This document shows, in pieces, positions 1 to 7,403 of a stretch of 27,042 bases of DNA; positions within the stretch are counted from its first letter, which is position 1; every line of letters starts with the position of its first letter. The DNA is taken from positions 1 through 27,042 of the forward strand of contig CAYRXS010000066.1 in assembly GCA_964428225.1 (NCBI GenBank), read 5' to 3'. This stretch comes from JBFMCU01 sp964428225 (GTDB lineage: Bacteria > Planctomycetota > UBA1135 > GCA-002686595). Position numbers and translations under genes: made by a program. The notes below the pieces were generated by a model. It saw only the letters and a program-made list of their open reading frames with translations. It was not told where the DNA came from and did not search any database.

Positions 1-1
1 C

Positions 2-1183
2 GTGGTCGTCGACGAGCCGGAGGCGCACGCCCTCTACGACACCATGGTCGCGACGATGCGGGAGGCGAAGACGCTTCGCTGGAAGAGCAAGTACCGCCTC
101 GAGCTCGACGGTCGACCCCTCGGGTTCGCGGCCTACGAGATCTGGCTGAAGAAGCCGAACTTCGCCCGGATCGAGGCGAAGGCTCCTCCCCCCTACGAGC
201 TGTCGGGCACCCTGGTCGGGGACGGCGAGAACTTCTGGATCCACTGGCCGGGGGGGAAGCCACGCTACCCCTTCGAGGAATCCGGGAAGTACAAGGACGT
301 CTACGACGCGAACGAGGGCCGTTTCTACATGCGCAAGTCCTCGCCGGTCGGGCGCCACTCCCTTGGCCACGACATCGGCGACCTCGCGGTCGGGATCTCG
401 ATGACCATCCTCGATCCCAGCACCTTCCACGGCTACACGGACTCCCTGCAGCCCTACATCGACGGCGTGCGGAGCGTGGGCACCGAGACCGTCGACGAGG
501 AGGAGTGCGACGTCCTCGAGCTGAGCTTCATGAAGGGCCAGCGGTCCTGGTTCCTCTGGCTCTCCAAGCGTGATCGCCTGCCGCGCAAGCTGAAGCAGAT
601 CGTGCGCGTCCGCTTCGACATCGTTCACCACGAGACCTGGACGGACGTGACCGTCGACGAGGAGATCGCCGACGAGAAGTTCCACTGGGAGGTCCCGGAG
701 GGGTGGGTGGAATGGCGAATGCCCGCCGTCGAGGAGGGGCTGCTGGAGCCCGGCACCGTGGCGCCGGACTTCGAGCTCACCGGCCTCGACGGCAGCCCGA
801 TCAGGCTGTCCGACTACCGAGGAAGCACCGTCTGGTTGAACAAATGGCGCTGAGGGTGACCGGCCTGTCGAGAGGAGACAAGGAGTCTCCAGCGCACGTT
901 CGAGAAGTACCGTGATCAGGGCCTCGTCGTCCTCGGCGTGAACGTCGCCGACGATCGAAAGATCGCTCTCGAGTACCTCGTCGAGAACCGCGTCAGCTTC
1001 CCCAACGTCTTCGACACGTCGGGAAAGGCCCAGCAGGTGATGGAGCAGTACGAGACCCTCGCCGGCTTCAGCGCGGTGCCCATGACCTACGTCATCGACC
1101 GCGAAGGCAAGGTCGTCGACGCCTGGTACGGCTTCCACGAGGACCGGATGGAGGCGGCTCTCGAGAAGCTCGGGTTCGAGTAG
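2..1183 (+). CDS. LolA/DUF2092-like plus TlpA-like redoxin fusion, candidate selenoprotein with two in-frame UGA (5' partial)
   Basis: The gene enters from the left edge, so its true start and any signal peptide are missing. Residues about 5-245 resemble the LolA/DUF2092 class of periplasmic lipid-binding beta-sheet proteins. Residues about 250-393 are a thioredoxin fold of the TlpA/AhpC type: APDFELTGLDG, LSDYRGSTVWLN, then the active site, then LVVLGVNVADD and the cis-proline segment AVPMTYVID. The frame stays open from 2 to the TAG at 1181-1183 except for TGA at 851 and 857. Read through, the active site is NKWR-U-G-U-PACREE, which aligns with NFWATWC-xx-C of TlpA proteins, so the second UGA sits on the first catalytic cysteine. 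There is no frameshift, and the 3' half keeps high GC at third codon positions. I infer a membrane or periplasmic thiol/selenol oxidoreductase. The alternative is a pseudogene or base-call errors; standard gene callers would split it at 853 and 938. Confidence 0.62.
851..859 (+). other. Two in-frame UGA codons at the thioredoxin active site (possible selenocysteines)
   Basis: The bases read TGA GGG TGA, followed in frame by CCG GCC TGT (Pro-Ala-Cys). The second UGA takes the place of the first Cys of a CxxC motif, the usual place for selenocysteine in thioredoxin-fold selenoproteins. The first UGA is two residues earlier, where TlpA proteins usually have Ser or Thr. If both are decoded the motif is UxUxxC, different from the UxxU motif of the SelL family. 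Elsewhere in the window TGA serves as an ordinary stop, so a genome-wide UGA-to-Trp code is unlikely. Confidence 0.55.
874..890 (+). promoter_or_regulatory. SECIS-like hairpin just downstream of the UGA codons
   Basis: A perfect 6-bp stem GGAGAC/GTCTCC closes a five-base loop AAGGA. The loop begins 20 bases after the second UGA and 26 after the first, within the range known for bacterial SECIS elements. A lower stem (866-870 with 893-896, with bulges) may extend it. Codons here (TGT, CGA, ACA, AGT) are unlike the GC-ending codons around them, as expected if RNA structure constrains the coding sequence. One departure from the usual consensus: the guanines are the third and fourth loop bases, not the first or second. 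Confidence 0.5.
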
Positions 1184-1195
1184 GGAGGGCGACGT

Positions 1196-1215
1196 CCTGG
1201 TCGACGACGACCGGG
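1196..1215 (+). terminator. Terminator-like hairpin after the redoxin gene
   Basis: An 8-bp stem (CCTGGTCG with CGACCGGG, one G-U pair) closes the loop ACGA, 12 bases after the TAG stop of the redoxin gene. No T-tract follows, so intrinsic termination is uncertain, though hairpins without T-tracts are common in very GC-rich genomes. Confidence 0.4.
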
Positions 1216-1290
1216 CCCGTCCCCCGCCGTGGGCTCCGGTTTCCTCGAGAGCTCACACGGCGGATACGACCCGGATTCCCGGCGGCTGGT

Positions 1291-3015
1291 ATGCTGGGTC
1301 GCATGAAGATCATCAAGGTATCCTGGCGGTGGTCCTGGCTCGCGGCGGGATTGCTGGTGGGCCTGCTCGCCACCGGAGTGAGCGCGAGAATGGCCCTCGG
1401 CCCGACGCCTCCTCCGCTGCCCCTCCTCGATCCGGACCATTGCCCGCGAGTGGTCGACCCGAAGCTGGCGAACGGCGAGGCACCGGTCAGCTTCTTTCTC
1501 TCGCCCCCCGACACGACCTTCCGGGTGACGGTACTGGTCACCCAGGGCGCGGCCCCCCAGCCTCTGAGGTTCGTGCGCCTGCTGTACCACGGGGACATGA
1601 CGGGCTCGGTCGCCCCGATCTCCCTGAGCTGGGACGGCCGCGACTTCCGGGGGCGGTACGTCTCTCCCGGGGACTACGACGTCCGCATCACCGCGGAGTC
1701 CTCGGGGACCGAGACCCTCGTCTATCCCGTGAGCATCGTCCGGCTGGGGATCACCGAGATCGAGGCGCAGCCCGACCTCGGGCAGGACGAGTGGCAGATG
1801 GTCTACTTCCGCAAGCCGGGTACCTACGGCTTCTACGCGACGCCGGCCACCGGCGAGTACGTCAACCGGGCGGGCGACGGCGAGATCTCCGACCTCGACC
1901 TCGATGATGGCGATCCGCGACCTCCCGTCCCCTTGCACACGACGACCGACGAGCCCGTCATGGACGGCTCCGTGTACGAGACGGACGCGCACAACTATCC
2001 GCTGTGCTACCTGATGGGCGCGTCGCCCCGCTTCCTGGTGACGATGGGGAGCAGCGCCACGTCCTCGGGGGGAACCGTGGCGTCGCCCGGGTACCCCGTC
2101 CCCGGCTTCGAGCTCCGCGGCCTGGCCGAGGACGGCGCCGGCACCTGGACCTCCCAGGCCGACGACATCGTCCCGGGGGGTCAGTACACCTACACGGGAC
2201 CGTCCCTCCCCACCGAGGCCACCCGGGTCGATCGCGTCGTCCGGTGGACCTGGCAGTACCGGGCGACGGGCGAGACGGAGTGGTGGGAGATCCCCGGCGA
2301 GCTCGTGACCGGGCACCGCTTCTACACGAACGTCGGCGCGCCGTTCTGGGCGGCGGGCGCGAGCGGGACGCAGTATGCCGGCCCCTGGGTCGAGGTCTCC
2401 GAGTACCTGCACACCTTCTCCGAGGCGCTCGCCATCGACACGTACGACGAGGCGGACGTGACCGAGGCCCTCGTCAAGGGGTTCTTCGGTCAGAACGGCC
2501 CGCTGTCCACGGCCATCGAGGACATCGTCTACGACACCTACGCGATGGGAGGAGACGGAGGTGCCAACCACTACTACATCTGGGGCGGCAACCGGACCCG
2601 CCTGACGCGCTTGCTCAACAACCACGCGCTCGGCAGGTACGTCAACTGCTCCGACGTGGCCTCGCTGTCCTCGGTCATGCTCGGCATGCTCGGCGTCCAG
2701 GACGTGCAGATGGTCTATCTGGGTGAGATGTGGTTGCGCGCCATCTGGGGAATCGGGTGTCCCGACTACACGCTCGACCTCTGGGCGGGGCATGCCTCCC
2801 ACGGTTTCGGCTACCACCACATCGTGACCCGCGACGGGGCGGACCACGTCTCCGATGCGTGCATGTGGGTGGACGAGGACGGCAGTCCGGACACGCTGCC
2901 GGGCGTGCCCGGCTTCAACTGCGACCGACCGTGGGACGGAGCGTGGGGCTACAACGCGCTCTCGTCATCGAACAACGTGAGCAAGAACCTCGACCCCCTG
3001 CCCCGTATCCAGTGA
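1291..3015 (+). CDS. Secreted transglutaminase-like protein
   Basis: This 574-residue protein opens with a basic stretch and a hydrophobic segment (WSWLAAGLLVGLLATGVSA), a clear signal peptide. ATG codons at 1291 and 1303 are both possible; the second (MKIIKV) gives a more typical signal and neither has a strong ribosome site. Residues about 60-150 look like a FlgD-type Ig-like domain (SWDGRDFRGRYVSPGDYDVRI spans it). The C-terminal third has the order expected for a transglutaminase-like Cys protease fold: Cys453 in YVNCSDVASL before a helix ending in MLGMLGV, His509/His510 in GYHHIVT, and Asp522 or Asp528. The catalytic reading is inferred from this order only. It is followed after 8 bases by another secreted-protein gene, probably in one operon. 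It could crosslink or cleave cell-surface protein, or be an inactive fold. Confidence 0.7.
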   Translation: MLGRMKIIKVSWRWSWLAAGLLVGLLATGVSARMALGPTPPPLPLLDPDHCPRVVDPKLANGEAPVSFFLSPPDTTFRVTVLVTQGAAPQPLRFVRLLYHGDMTGSVAPISLSWDGRDFRGRYVSPGDYDVRITAESSGTETLVYPVSIVRLGITEIEAQPDLGQDEWQMVYFRKPGTYGFYATPATGEYVNRAGDGEISDLDLDDGDPRPPVPLHTTTDEPVMDGSVYETDAHNYPLCYLMGASPRFLVTMGSSATSSGGTVASPGYPVPGFELRGLAEDGAGTWTSQADDIVPGGQYTYTGPSLPTEATRVDRVVRWTWQYRATGETEWWEIPGELVTGHRFYTNVGAPFWAAGASGTQYAGPWVEVSEYLHTFSEALAIDTYDEADVTEALVKGFFGQNGPLSTAIEDIVYDTYAMGGDGGANHYYIWGGNRTRLTRLLNNHALGRYVNCSDVASLSSVMLGMLGVQDVQMVYLGEMWLRAIWGIGCPDYTLDLWAGHASHGFGYHHIVTRDGADHVSDACMWVDEDGSPDTLPGVPGFNCDRPWDGAWGYNALSSSNNVSKNLDPLPRIQ

Positions 3016-3023
3016 GGCGAACC

Positions 3024-3938
3024 ATGTCACGCAAACCGACACACCGGATCGCCCTCGTCGCCTCCCTCCTTCCGCTGCTGCTCCTGCTCCTCGCTCCCCC
3101 GGGACGGGCGCAGGAATCGAAGGGAGAGCGCACCGCCGGGGAGGAGACCGAGGCCACGAAGTCCCCTGCGGAGGATCCGCGGATCACGCGTACCAAGGAG
3201 CGCTACGGCTTCGAGCGGTGGCCGGAGACCCGGCGGCGGTGGAACGGCCTTCCCCTCGCCCTGCTGCGGTACGACGGGTACCGCGAGCCGGAGCTGGAGT
3301 TCGCCCCCGGAGCGCCCGTGACCCTCGTCTATGCGACGGAGGACGGCGTGCGGCGCTTTCTCGTGGAGCTCCGGGTCCACGAGACGGTCGAGCAAGCCCG
3401 CGACGGGCTCGTGGAAGCCCTGACGTTCGTCAGCTCGCCGAAGCCCGCGCCCACCGCCGAGAGCCACGGGATCTCCGTCGGCGACGTCGGCTTCGTCGGG
3501 CCCTCTCGAGGGGGCCGGCTCTCCTGGATCGTGTTCGTCCGGGGCAACGTCGGCGTGCGGGTCGTCTGTCTCGACCCCCAGGCCGATCCCCACCCGGACA
3601 TGCGGTACCTGGCGGTCTGGACCGACCGCCTGCTCCTGGCGCAGCCCTCCCTCCCCGTCGACGTTCTCCTCACGCGACCGGTGATCCGCGGGCTCCTCCC
3701 GCGCCTGCCCGTCTGCACGGCGGGGGACGCCGTGCCTCTCGACCTCGAGGTCGACGACGCGGCCGCCTGGTGGTGGGTCGTCGGCGGCCCGGGTCAGGGT
3801 TACGTCGAGCGGGACGAGGACGGCCGTTGGCTCCTGCACACCACGCGAGCCGGCGCGATCGAGCTGACGTGCCACGTGCTCGGCTCCAACGGCGTCGCCG
3901 GCGCGCGGACGACCTCGATCGACGTCCGGGAAGACTGA
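3024..3938 (+). CDS. Secreted protein of unknown function with Ig-like C-terminus
   Basis: The 304-residue product begins MSRKPTHRIALVASLLPLL with a long leucine-rich core ending PPGRAQ, a signal peptide with a likely cleavage after RAQ. A charged Glu/Lys-rich linker (about 30-55) follows. The middle is a mixed alpha/beta region with no motif I recognise. The last 80 residues, with a WWWV strand and a final strand TTSIDVRED, look like an Ig-like beta-sandwich. I chose the start at 3024 because it lies 8 bases after the previous stop with GAGGCGA as ribosome site, and because the signal peptide begins there; the frame is open further upstream but without a sensible protein. It is probably cotranscribed with the transglutaminase-like gene and may act with it. 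It converges on the next gene with only 26 bases between. Confidence 0.7.
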   Translation: MSRKPTHRIALVASLLPLLLLLLAPPGRAQESKGERTAGEETEATKSPAEDPRITRTKERYGFERWPETRRRWNGLPLALLRYDGYREPELEFAPGAPVTLVYATEDGVRRFLVELRVHETVEQARDGLVEALTFVSSPKPAPTAESHGISVGDVGFVGPSRGGRLSWIVFVRGNVGVRVVCLDPQADPHPDMRYLAVWTDRLLLAQPSLPVDVLLTRPVIRGLLPRLPVCTAGDAVPLDLEVDDAAAWWWVVGGPGQGYVERDEDGRWLLHTTRAGAIELTCHVLGSNGVAGARTTSIDVRED

Positions 3939-3964
3939 GCGCGCGGACGAATCCCCGCGGTGGA

Positions 3965-6900
3965 TCAGCGGTAGAGCGGCTTGCCCTCGTAGAGCCGGTC
4001 GAACGGCGCGGGGAGCCGGCCCCGGAACCTCGGGGCCGGGCCGAAGCCGCCCTCGAGCTCCGCGGCCAGCAAGGCGGCCACGGCGTAGACAGCCACGTTC
4101 CGCTCCAGGCTGCGCGGGTCGACCTTGTCCAGGGTGTCCTCGGCGCTGTGGTAGGCGTCGAAGTACCGGGTCGCATCGTGGCGCATCTCCAGCAACGGCA
4201 GCCGGTGGCGCACCATCGGGAGGAGGTCCGCACCTCCCAGGGAGTCGTTGTCGGCGTACTCGACGCCGAGCGGAGCCAGCAGCCGCGCCAGGTCGCGAAT
4301 CGCGGGCAGCGCTTCCTCGGCCACCCTCGAGCGCATCAACCAGACGGGATCCGCCCCGAAGTCGGACTCGAGACCCAGGACGTGCTCGTCGATCTCCCCG
4401 GCGTGCCGCTCGGCGTAAGCCAGGGCTCCGGACAGGCCGAACTCCTCGTTGGCCGCGAGCAGCACCCGGATCGTCCGGCGCGGGGCGGGCTCGAGCTCGC
4501 CGATCAACCTCGCCGCTTCGATGACGATGGCGCAGCCCGCGCCGTCGTCGAGGGCGCCGGTGCCGACGTCCCAGGAATCGAGGTGGGCGGCGAGCAGCAC
4601 CACCTCCTCCGGGTGCTCGCGACCCGGGATCTCCCCGATGACGTTGGCCGACTTCGTGTCCGCCAGATACTCGCAGCCGAGCAGGAGCCTGATCCGCGCC
4701 GTCGCGTCCTCGCGGATGCGGGTCTCGAGGAGGTCCGCCTCGGGATTCGAGAGCGAGGCCGCGGGAATCCGGGGCACGCCCTCCTCGTAGTGGGTCATGC
4801 CCGTGTGCGCCTGGTCGCCGGTCGACGTCGACACGGACCGGATGAGGGCGGCAACCGCCCCCCGGGCCGCCGCCCGCGCGGGCCCGTGGCGCCGGATCGG
4901 CGAGACCTCGCCGTAGCCCCGCCCCTCCTTGCCGCGGGGCATCCGCTGGTTGAAGAAGACGATCCTGCCCTCCACGTCGTCCCGCGCGAGCCGCGCCAGC
5001 GCCTCGAGCCCGTCGACCTCGATCACCTCGGCATCGACGCCGTCGGGCGGGGTTCCCACGCTTCCCCCCAGCGCCAACGGGTGGAGCGGCTGCGGGGAGG
5101 CCCCGATGATCTCTCCCTCCGCCTCGCCGCGTCGCCAGCAGGGGACGACCACCTCCTCGGCGCGCACGTTCTCGAAGCCGAGCTCCTCGAGCTTGCGCAG
5201 CGCCCACTCGACCGCCCGCCGGTCGTTGGCGCTACCCGCGAACCGCGGACCGACCTCCGACGTCAGCGCGGCGAGGAGCTCGTAGGCCTTCGCCTCCTCC
5301 GGCACGCGGTCGCGGAAGGTCGCCAGCCGCTCGCCCAGGTCCCGGGGCAGCGCCTCGAGCTCCGGGAGCTCGGGTTCCGGCCGGTCCTGGTCCTCCGTGG
5401 CGTCGGGAGCACCGCTCCCGCCGTCGTCGCGCAGACGATGGTGCGTGATGACCTCCCCGCGAACGTGGAACTCGAACGCGACGACCTCGCCGTCCTCGTC
5501 GCTCACGAAGCGGATCTTCAGGGAGGGATCCACCATCACCACCCAGAAGTCGTCCTCGTCGGGCGGTTCGAGCTCCAGCGGGATCGGCACCTCCGGGACG
5601 AGGGCGACCAGAGCGCCGTCGCGGAAGACCAGCTCGACGTCCACGCCCTCCCTTTCGTCCCGGTAGACACCGAGGTACTTCTCGACCTCCTCCCTCTCCA
5701 GCTCGGTGGAGGCACGACTCCGATCGGGGGCCTTGCCCCGGGGGAGATCATGAACCACCCCCGGCTTGTAGAGCTTCATGTTCGTGACCTCGCCGTCTTC
5801 CCCGCGATCGAAGGACACGGCGAGGTACGCATAGTCGGCGAAGACCCATCTGCCCTCCTCGTCAGCGTCCTTCAGCTCGAAGACGAACTTCCCCGGCACG
5901 TCCAGCGCCAGGTGGCCATCCTCGTACAGGATCGTGAACTCGACGTCCCGGTACCGGTCGTAGTTGGCCACGTAGGTCCCCAGATAGGGCTTCCACTCCA
6001 CCGGAGCGACCTGCTCTCCGGTCCCCCCGCCGAACAGCAGGCGGTGCATCTGTTGTTCGAGCCGCACCGCGGTCGCCTGGTCTCGGGACTGGGTGAAGTA
6101 GAGCACCATCAGGTCCTCCTCCGGCCAGGCCCAGGCTCGGGTGCCGTCCGAGCCGCCGTGGCCGAGGATCACGACCTGGGGAGATTCACCAACGCCCTCC
6201 GCCGGGCGCACGTGAAGCATGGCCATCTGCCCGTACCAGATCTCCAGGCCCGGAAATCCGGTCGGCACCGGCGTGTCCGACAGGGGCAGGGACATGACCG
6301 AGACCGGGCCGAGGCTCCGCCGGATGGCGTCCGGGGAGAGGATGTGCTCCTCGTTCACCACTCCCCCGTCCATCCACATGGCCAGGAAACGAGCGTAGTC
6401 AACGGGCGTGCAGTAGACGGACTGCGACCCCCACGGATAGGCGTAGAACGGCTTCCCCCGCGGCGTCCAGAACCGCACCCAGCGGTTCACGTCGCCCAGG
6501 TAGAGGCTGGCCACGCGCGACCAGCGGGAATCCCCGTCCTCCGGCGCGTAGAGCGCGTCCTCCATCCCCAGCGGTTCCAGCAGTCGCGTCCGCACGAACT
6601 CGTCGAGCCGCATCCCGGAGACCTGCTCGACGATGGCCCCGACCACGTCCGTCCCCGAGTCGCTGTACCAGAACCTGGCGCCGGGCTCGAACTGCGGTCC
6701 GTGCTCCCCCGCCGCGTTCCCCATGGAGATCAGATCCGGATAGTCCGTCATGCTCTCGAGGATCGTCCCGGGCAACCCGCTGTGATGCGTCAGGAGCTGC
6801 TCCACGGTGATCTCGCCCGACCGCTCGTTGCGGAAGCCGGGGAGATACTCCGCGACCGGAGCCTCCGGGCGCACCTCGCCGGCGTCGACGAGGATCTGCA

Positions 6901-7243
6901 GCGCCGCGCCGGTGAGGGGCTTCGTCATCGAGCGGATGTTGAAGATCGTGTCCGCCACCATCGGGAGCTCTTCCTCGCGGTCGCGCCAGCCGAAGGTCCG
7001 GTGGAGGACGGTGCGGCGGTTCTTGACGACCAGCAGCTCGGCGCCCACCACCACGTCGGCATCGACGAAGCCCTGGACGGTCTCGGCGAGGCCCTCCAAA
7101 GATCGCGAGGACATCCCCTGGGACTCCGGGGTCGCCGCGGGGAAGGCCGGGGCGTCGTCGCCGCGCGGAGCCTCGCCGCCGGGGTCCTGCGGCGGGAGCA
7201 GGAGGGAGAGCACGAGGGGGAGGGCGACGGACGGGAGGCTCAT
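3965..7243 (-). CDS. Serine hydrolase (beta-lactamase fold) fused to M28 zinc aminopeptidase
   Basis: This 1092-residue exported protein joins two enzymes. After a signal peptide (MSLPSVALPLVLSLLLPP) residues 40-400 are a class C beta-lactamase/penicillin-binding-protein fold with SMTK (Ser105, Lys108), the Tyr motif as YSD (193-195, where Asn is usual) and HGG (362-364). Residues 415-505 and 515-605 are two related small beta-rich repeats like the DUF3471 tails of such hydrolases. An acidic linker (605-635) leads to an M28 peptidase (650-1065) with a PA-type insert near 735-830. All M28 metal and catalytic residues are visible: His887, Asp899, Glu933, Glu934, Asp961, His1032. I infer hydrolysis of a D-amino-acid or ester substrate and removal of N-terminal residues from peptides outside the cytoplasm. 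The start at 7243 has GGAG eight bases upstream. An operator-overlapped promoter lies about 100 bases upstream. Confidence 0.88.
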   Translation of the reverse strand: MSLPSVALPLVLSLLLPPQDPGGEAPRGDDAPAFPAATPESQGMSSRSLEGLAETVQGFVDADVVVGAELLVVKNRRTVLHRTFGWRDREEELPMVADTIFNIRSMTKPLTGAALQILVDAGEVRPEAPVAEYLPGFRNERSGEITVEQLLTHHSGLPGTILESMTDYPDLISMGNAAGEHGPQFEPGARFWYSDSGTDVVGAIVEQVSGMRLDEFVRTRLLEPLGMEDALYAPEDGDSRWSRVASLYLGDVNRWVRFWTPRGKPFYAYPWGSQSVYCTPVDYARFLAMWMDGGVVNEEHILSPDAIRRSLGPVSVMSLPLSDTPVPTGFPGLEIWYGQMAMLHVRPAEGVGESPQVVILGHGGSDGTRAWAWPEEDLMVLYFTQSRDQATAVRLEQQMHRLLFGGGTGEQVAPVEWKPYLGTYVANYDRYRDVEFTILYEDGHLALDVPGKFVFELKDADEEGRWVFADYAYLAVSFDRGEDGEVTNMKLYKPGVVHDLPRGKAPDRSRASTELEREEVEKYLGVYRDEREGVDVELVFRDGALVALVPEVPIPLELEPPDEDDFWVVMVDPSLKIRFVSDEDGEVVAFEFHVRGEVITHHRLRDDGGSGAPDATEDQDRPEPELPELEALPRDLGERLATFRDRVPEEAKAYELLAALTSEVGPRFAGSANDRRAVEWALRKLEELGFENVRAEEVVVPCWRRGEAEGEIIGASPQPLHPLALGGSVGTPPDGVDAEVIEVDGLEALARLARDDVEGRIVFFNQRMPRGKEGRGYGEVSPIRRHGPARAAARGAVAALIRSVSTSTGDQAHTGMTHYEEGVPRIPAASLSNPEADLLETRIREDATARIRLLLGCEYLADTKSANVIGEIPGREHPEEVVLLAAHLDSWDVGTGALDDGAGCAIVIEAARLIGELEPAPRRTIRVLLAANEEFGLSGALAYAERHAGEIDEHVLGLESDFGADPVWLMRSRVAEEALPAIRDLARLLAPLGVEYADNDSLGGADLLPMVRHRLPLLEMRHDATRYFDAYHSAEDTLDKVDPRSLERNVAVYAVAALLAAELEGGFGPAPRFRGRLPAPFDRLYEGKPLYR

Positions 7244-7344
7244 CGTACGCTCCGGGGCAAAGGTCTCGGCGGAGGAGCGACCGGCGGCCGGAACGGGATC
7301 CCCGAGGCGCCGCTCGATCGCGGGGGGCCGGATCGCGGACCATC

Positions 7345-7364
7345 TGTATACCACATGGTATACA
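7345..7364. promoter_or_regulatory. Operator-like perfect palindrome over the promoter
   Basis: TGTATACCACATGGTATACA has two perfect 9-bp arms around a CA spacer. It covers the proposed -10 element and half the promoter spacer, the classic position for a repressor site. Size and symmetry fit a dimeric winged-helix regulator (GntR, MarR or BlaI type). The MarR gene at 10769-11227 is a conceivable partner, but nothing in the sequence proves it. Confidence 0.6.
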
Positions 7365-7374
7365 CTGCGGTCAA
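7345..7374 (-). promoter_or_regulatory. Sigma-70-like promoter for the fusion hydrolase gene
   Basis: Read on the minus strand, TTGACC (7369-7374) matches a -35 element, and TATACA (7345-7350) lies 18 bases further as a -10 element. The predicted transcript starts near 7338, giving a leader of about 95 bases before the ATG at 7243. It is an AT-rich island in an otherwise very GC-rich gap. Confidence 0.5.
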
Positions 7375-7403
7375 CGCCCCCGCCCGGTCGGGTCAGCCGC
7401 GGC

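Noticed and set aside
851..859. Alternative genetic code in which UGA means Trp or Gly
   Set aside because: TGA is used as a normal stop by many genes here, and Trp at the second site would replace a catalytic cysteine.
703..938. Frameshift in the redoxin gene
   Set aside because: The conserved sequence before and after the two TGA codons is in the same frame, so no indel is needed to explain the interruption.
1087..2847. Long minus-strand open frame opposite the transglutaminase-like gene
   Set aside because: It is a shadow created by high GC: Arg/Gly/Pro/Val-rich translation, no domain, fully antisense to a gene with a signal peptide and recognisable motifs.
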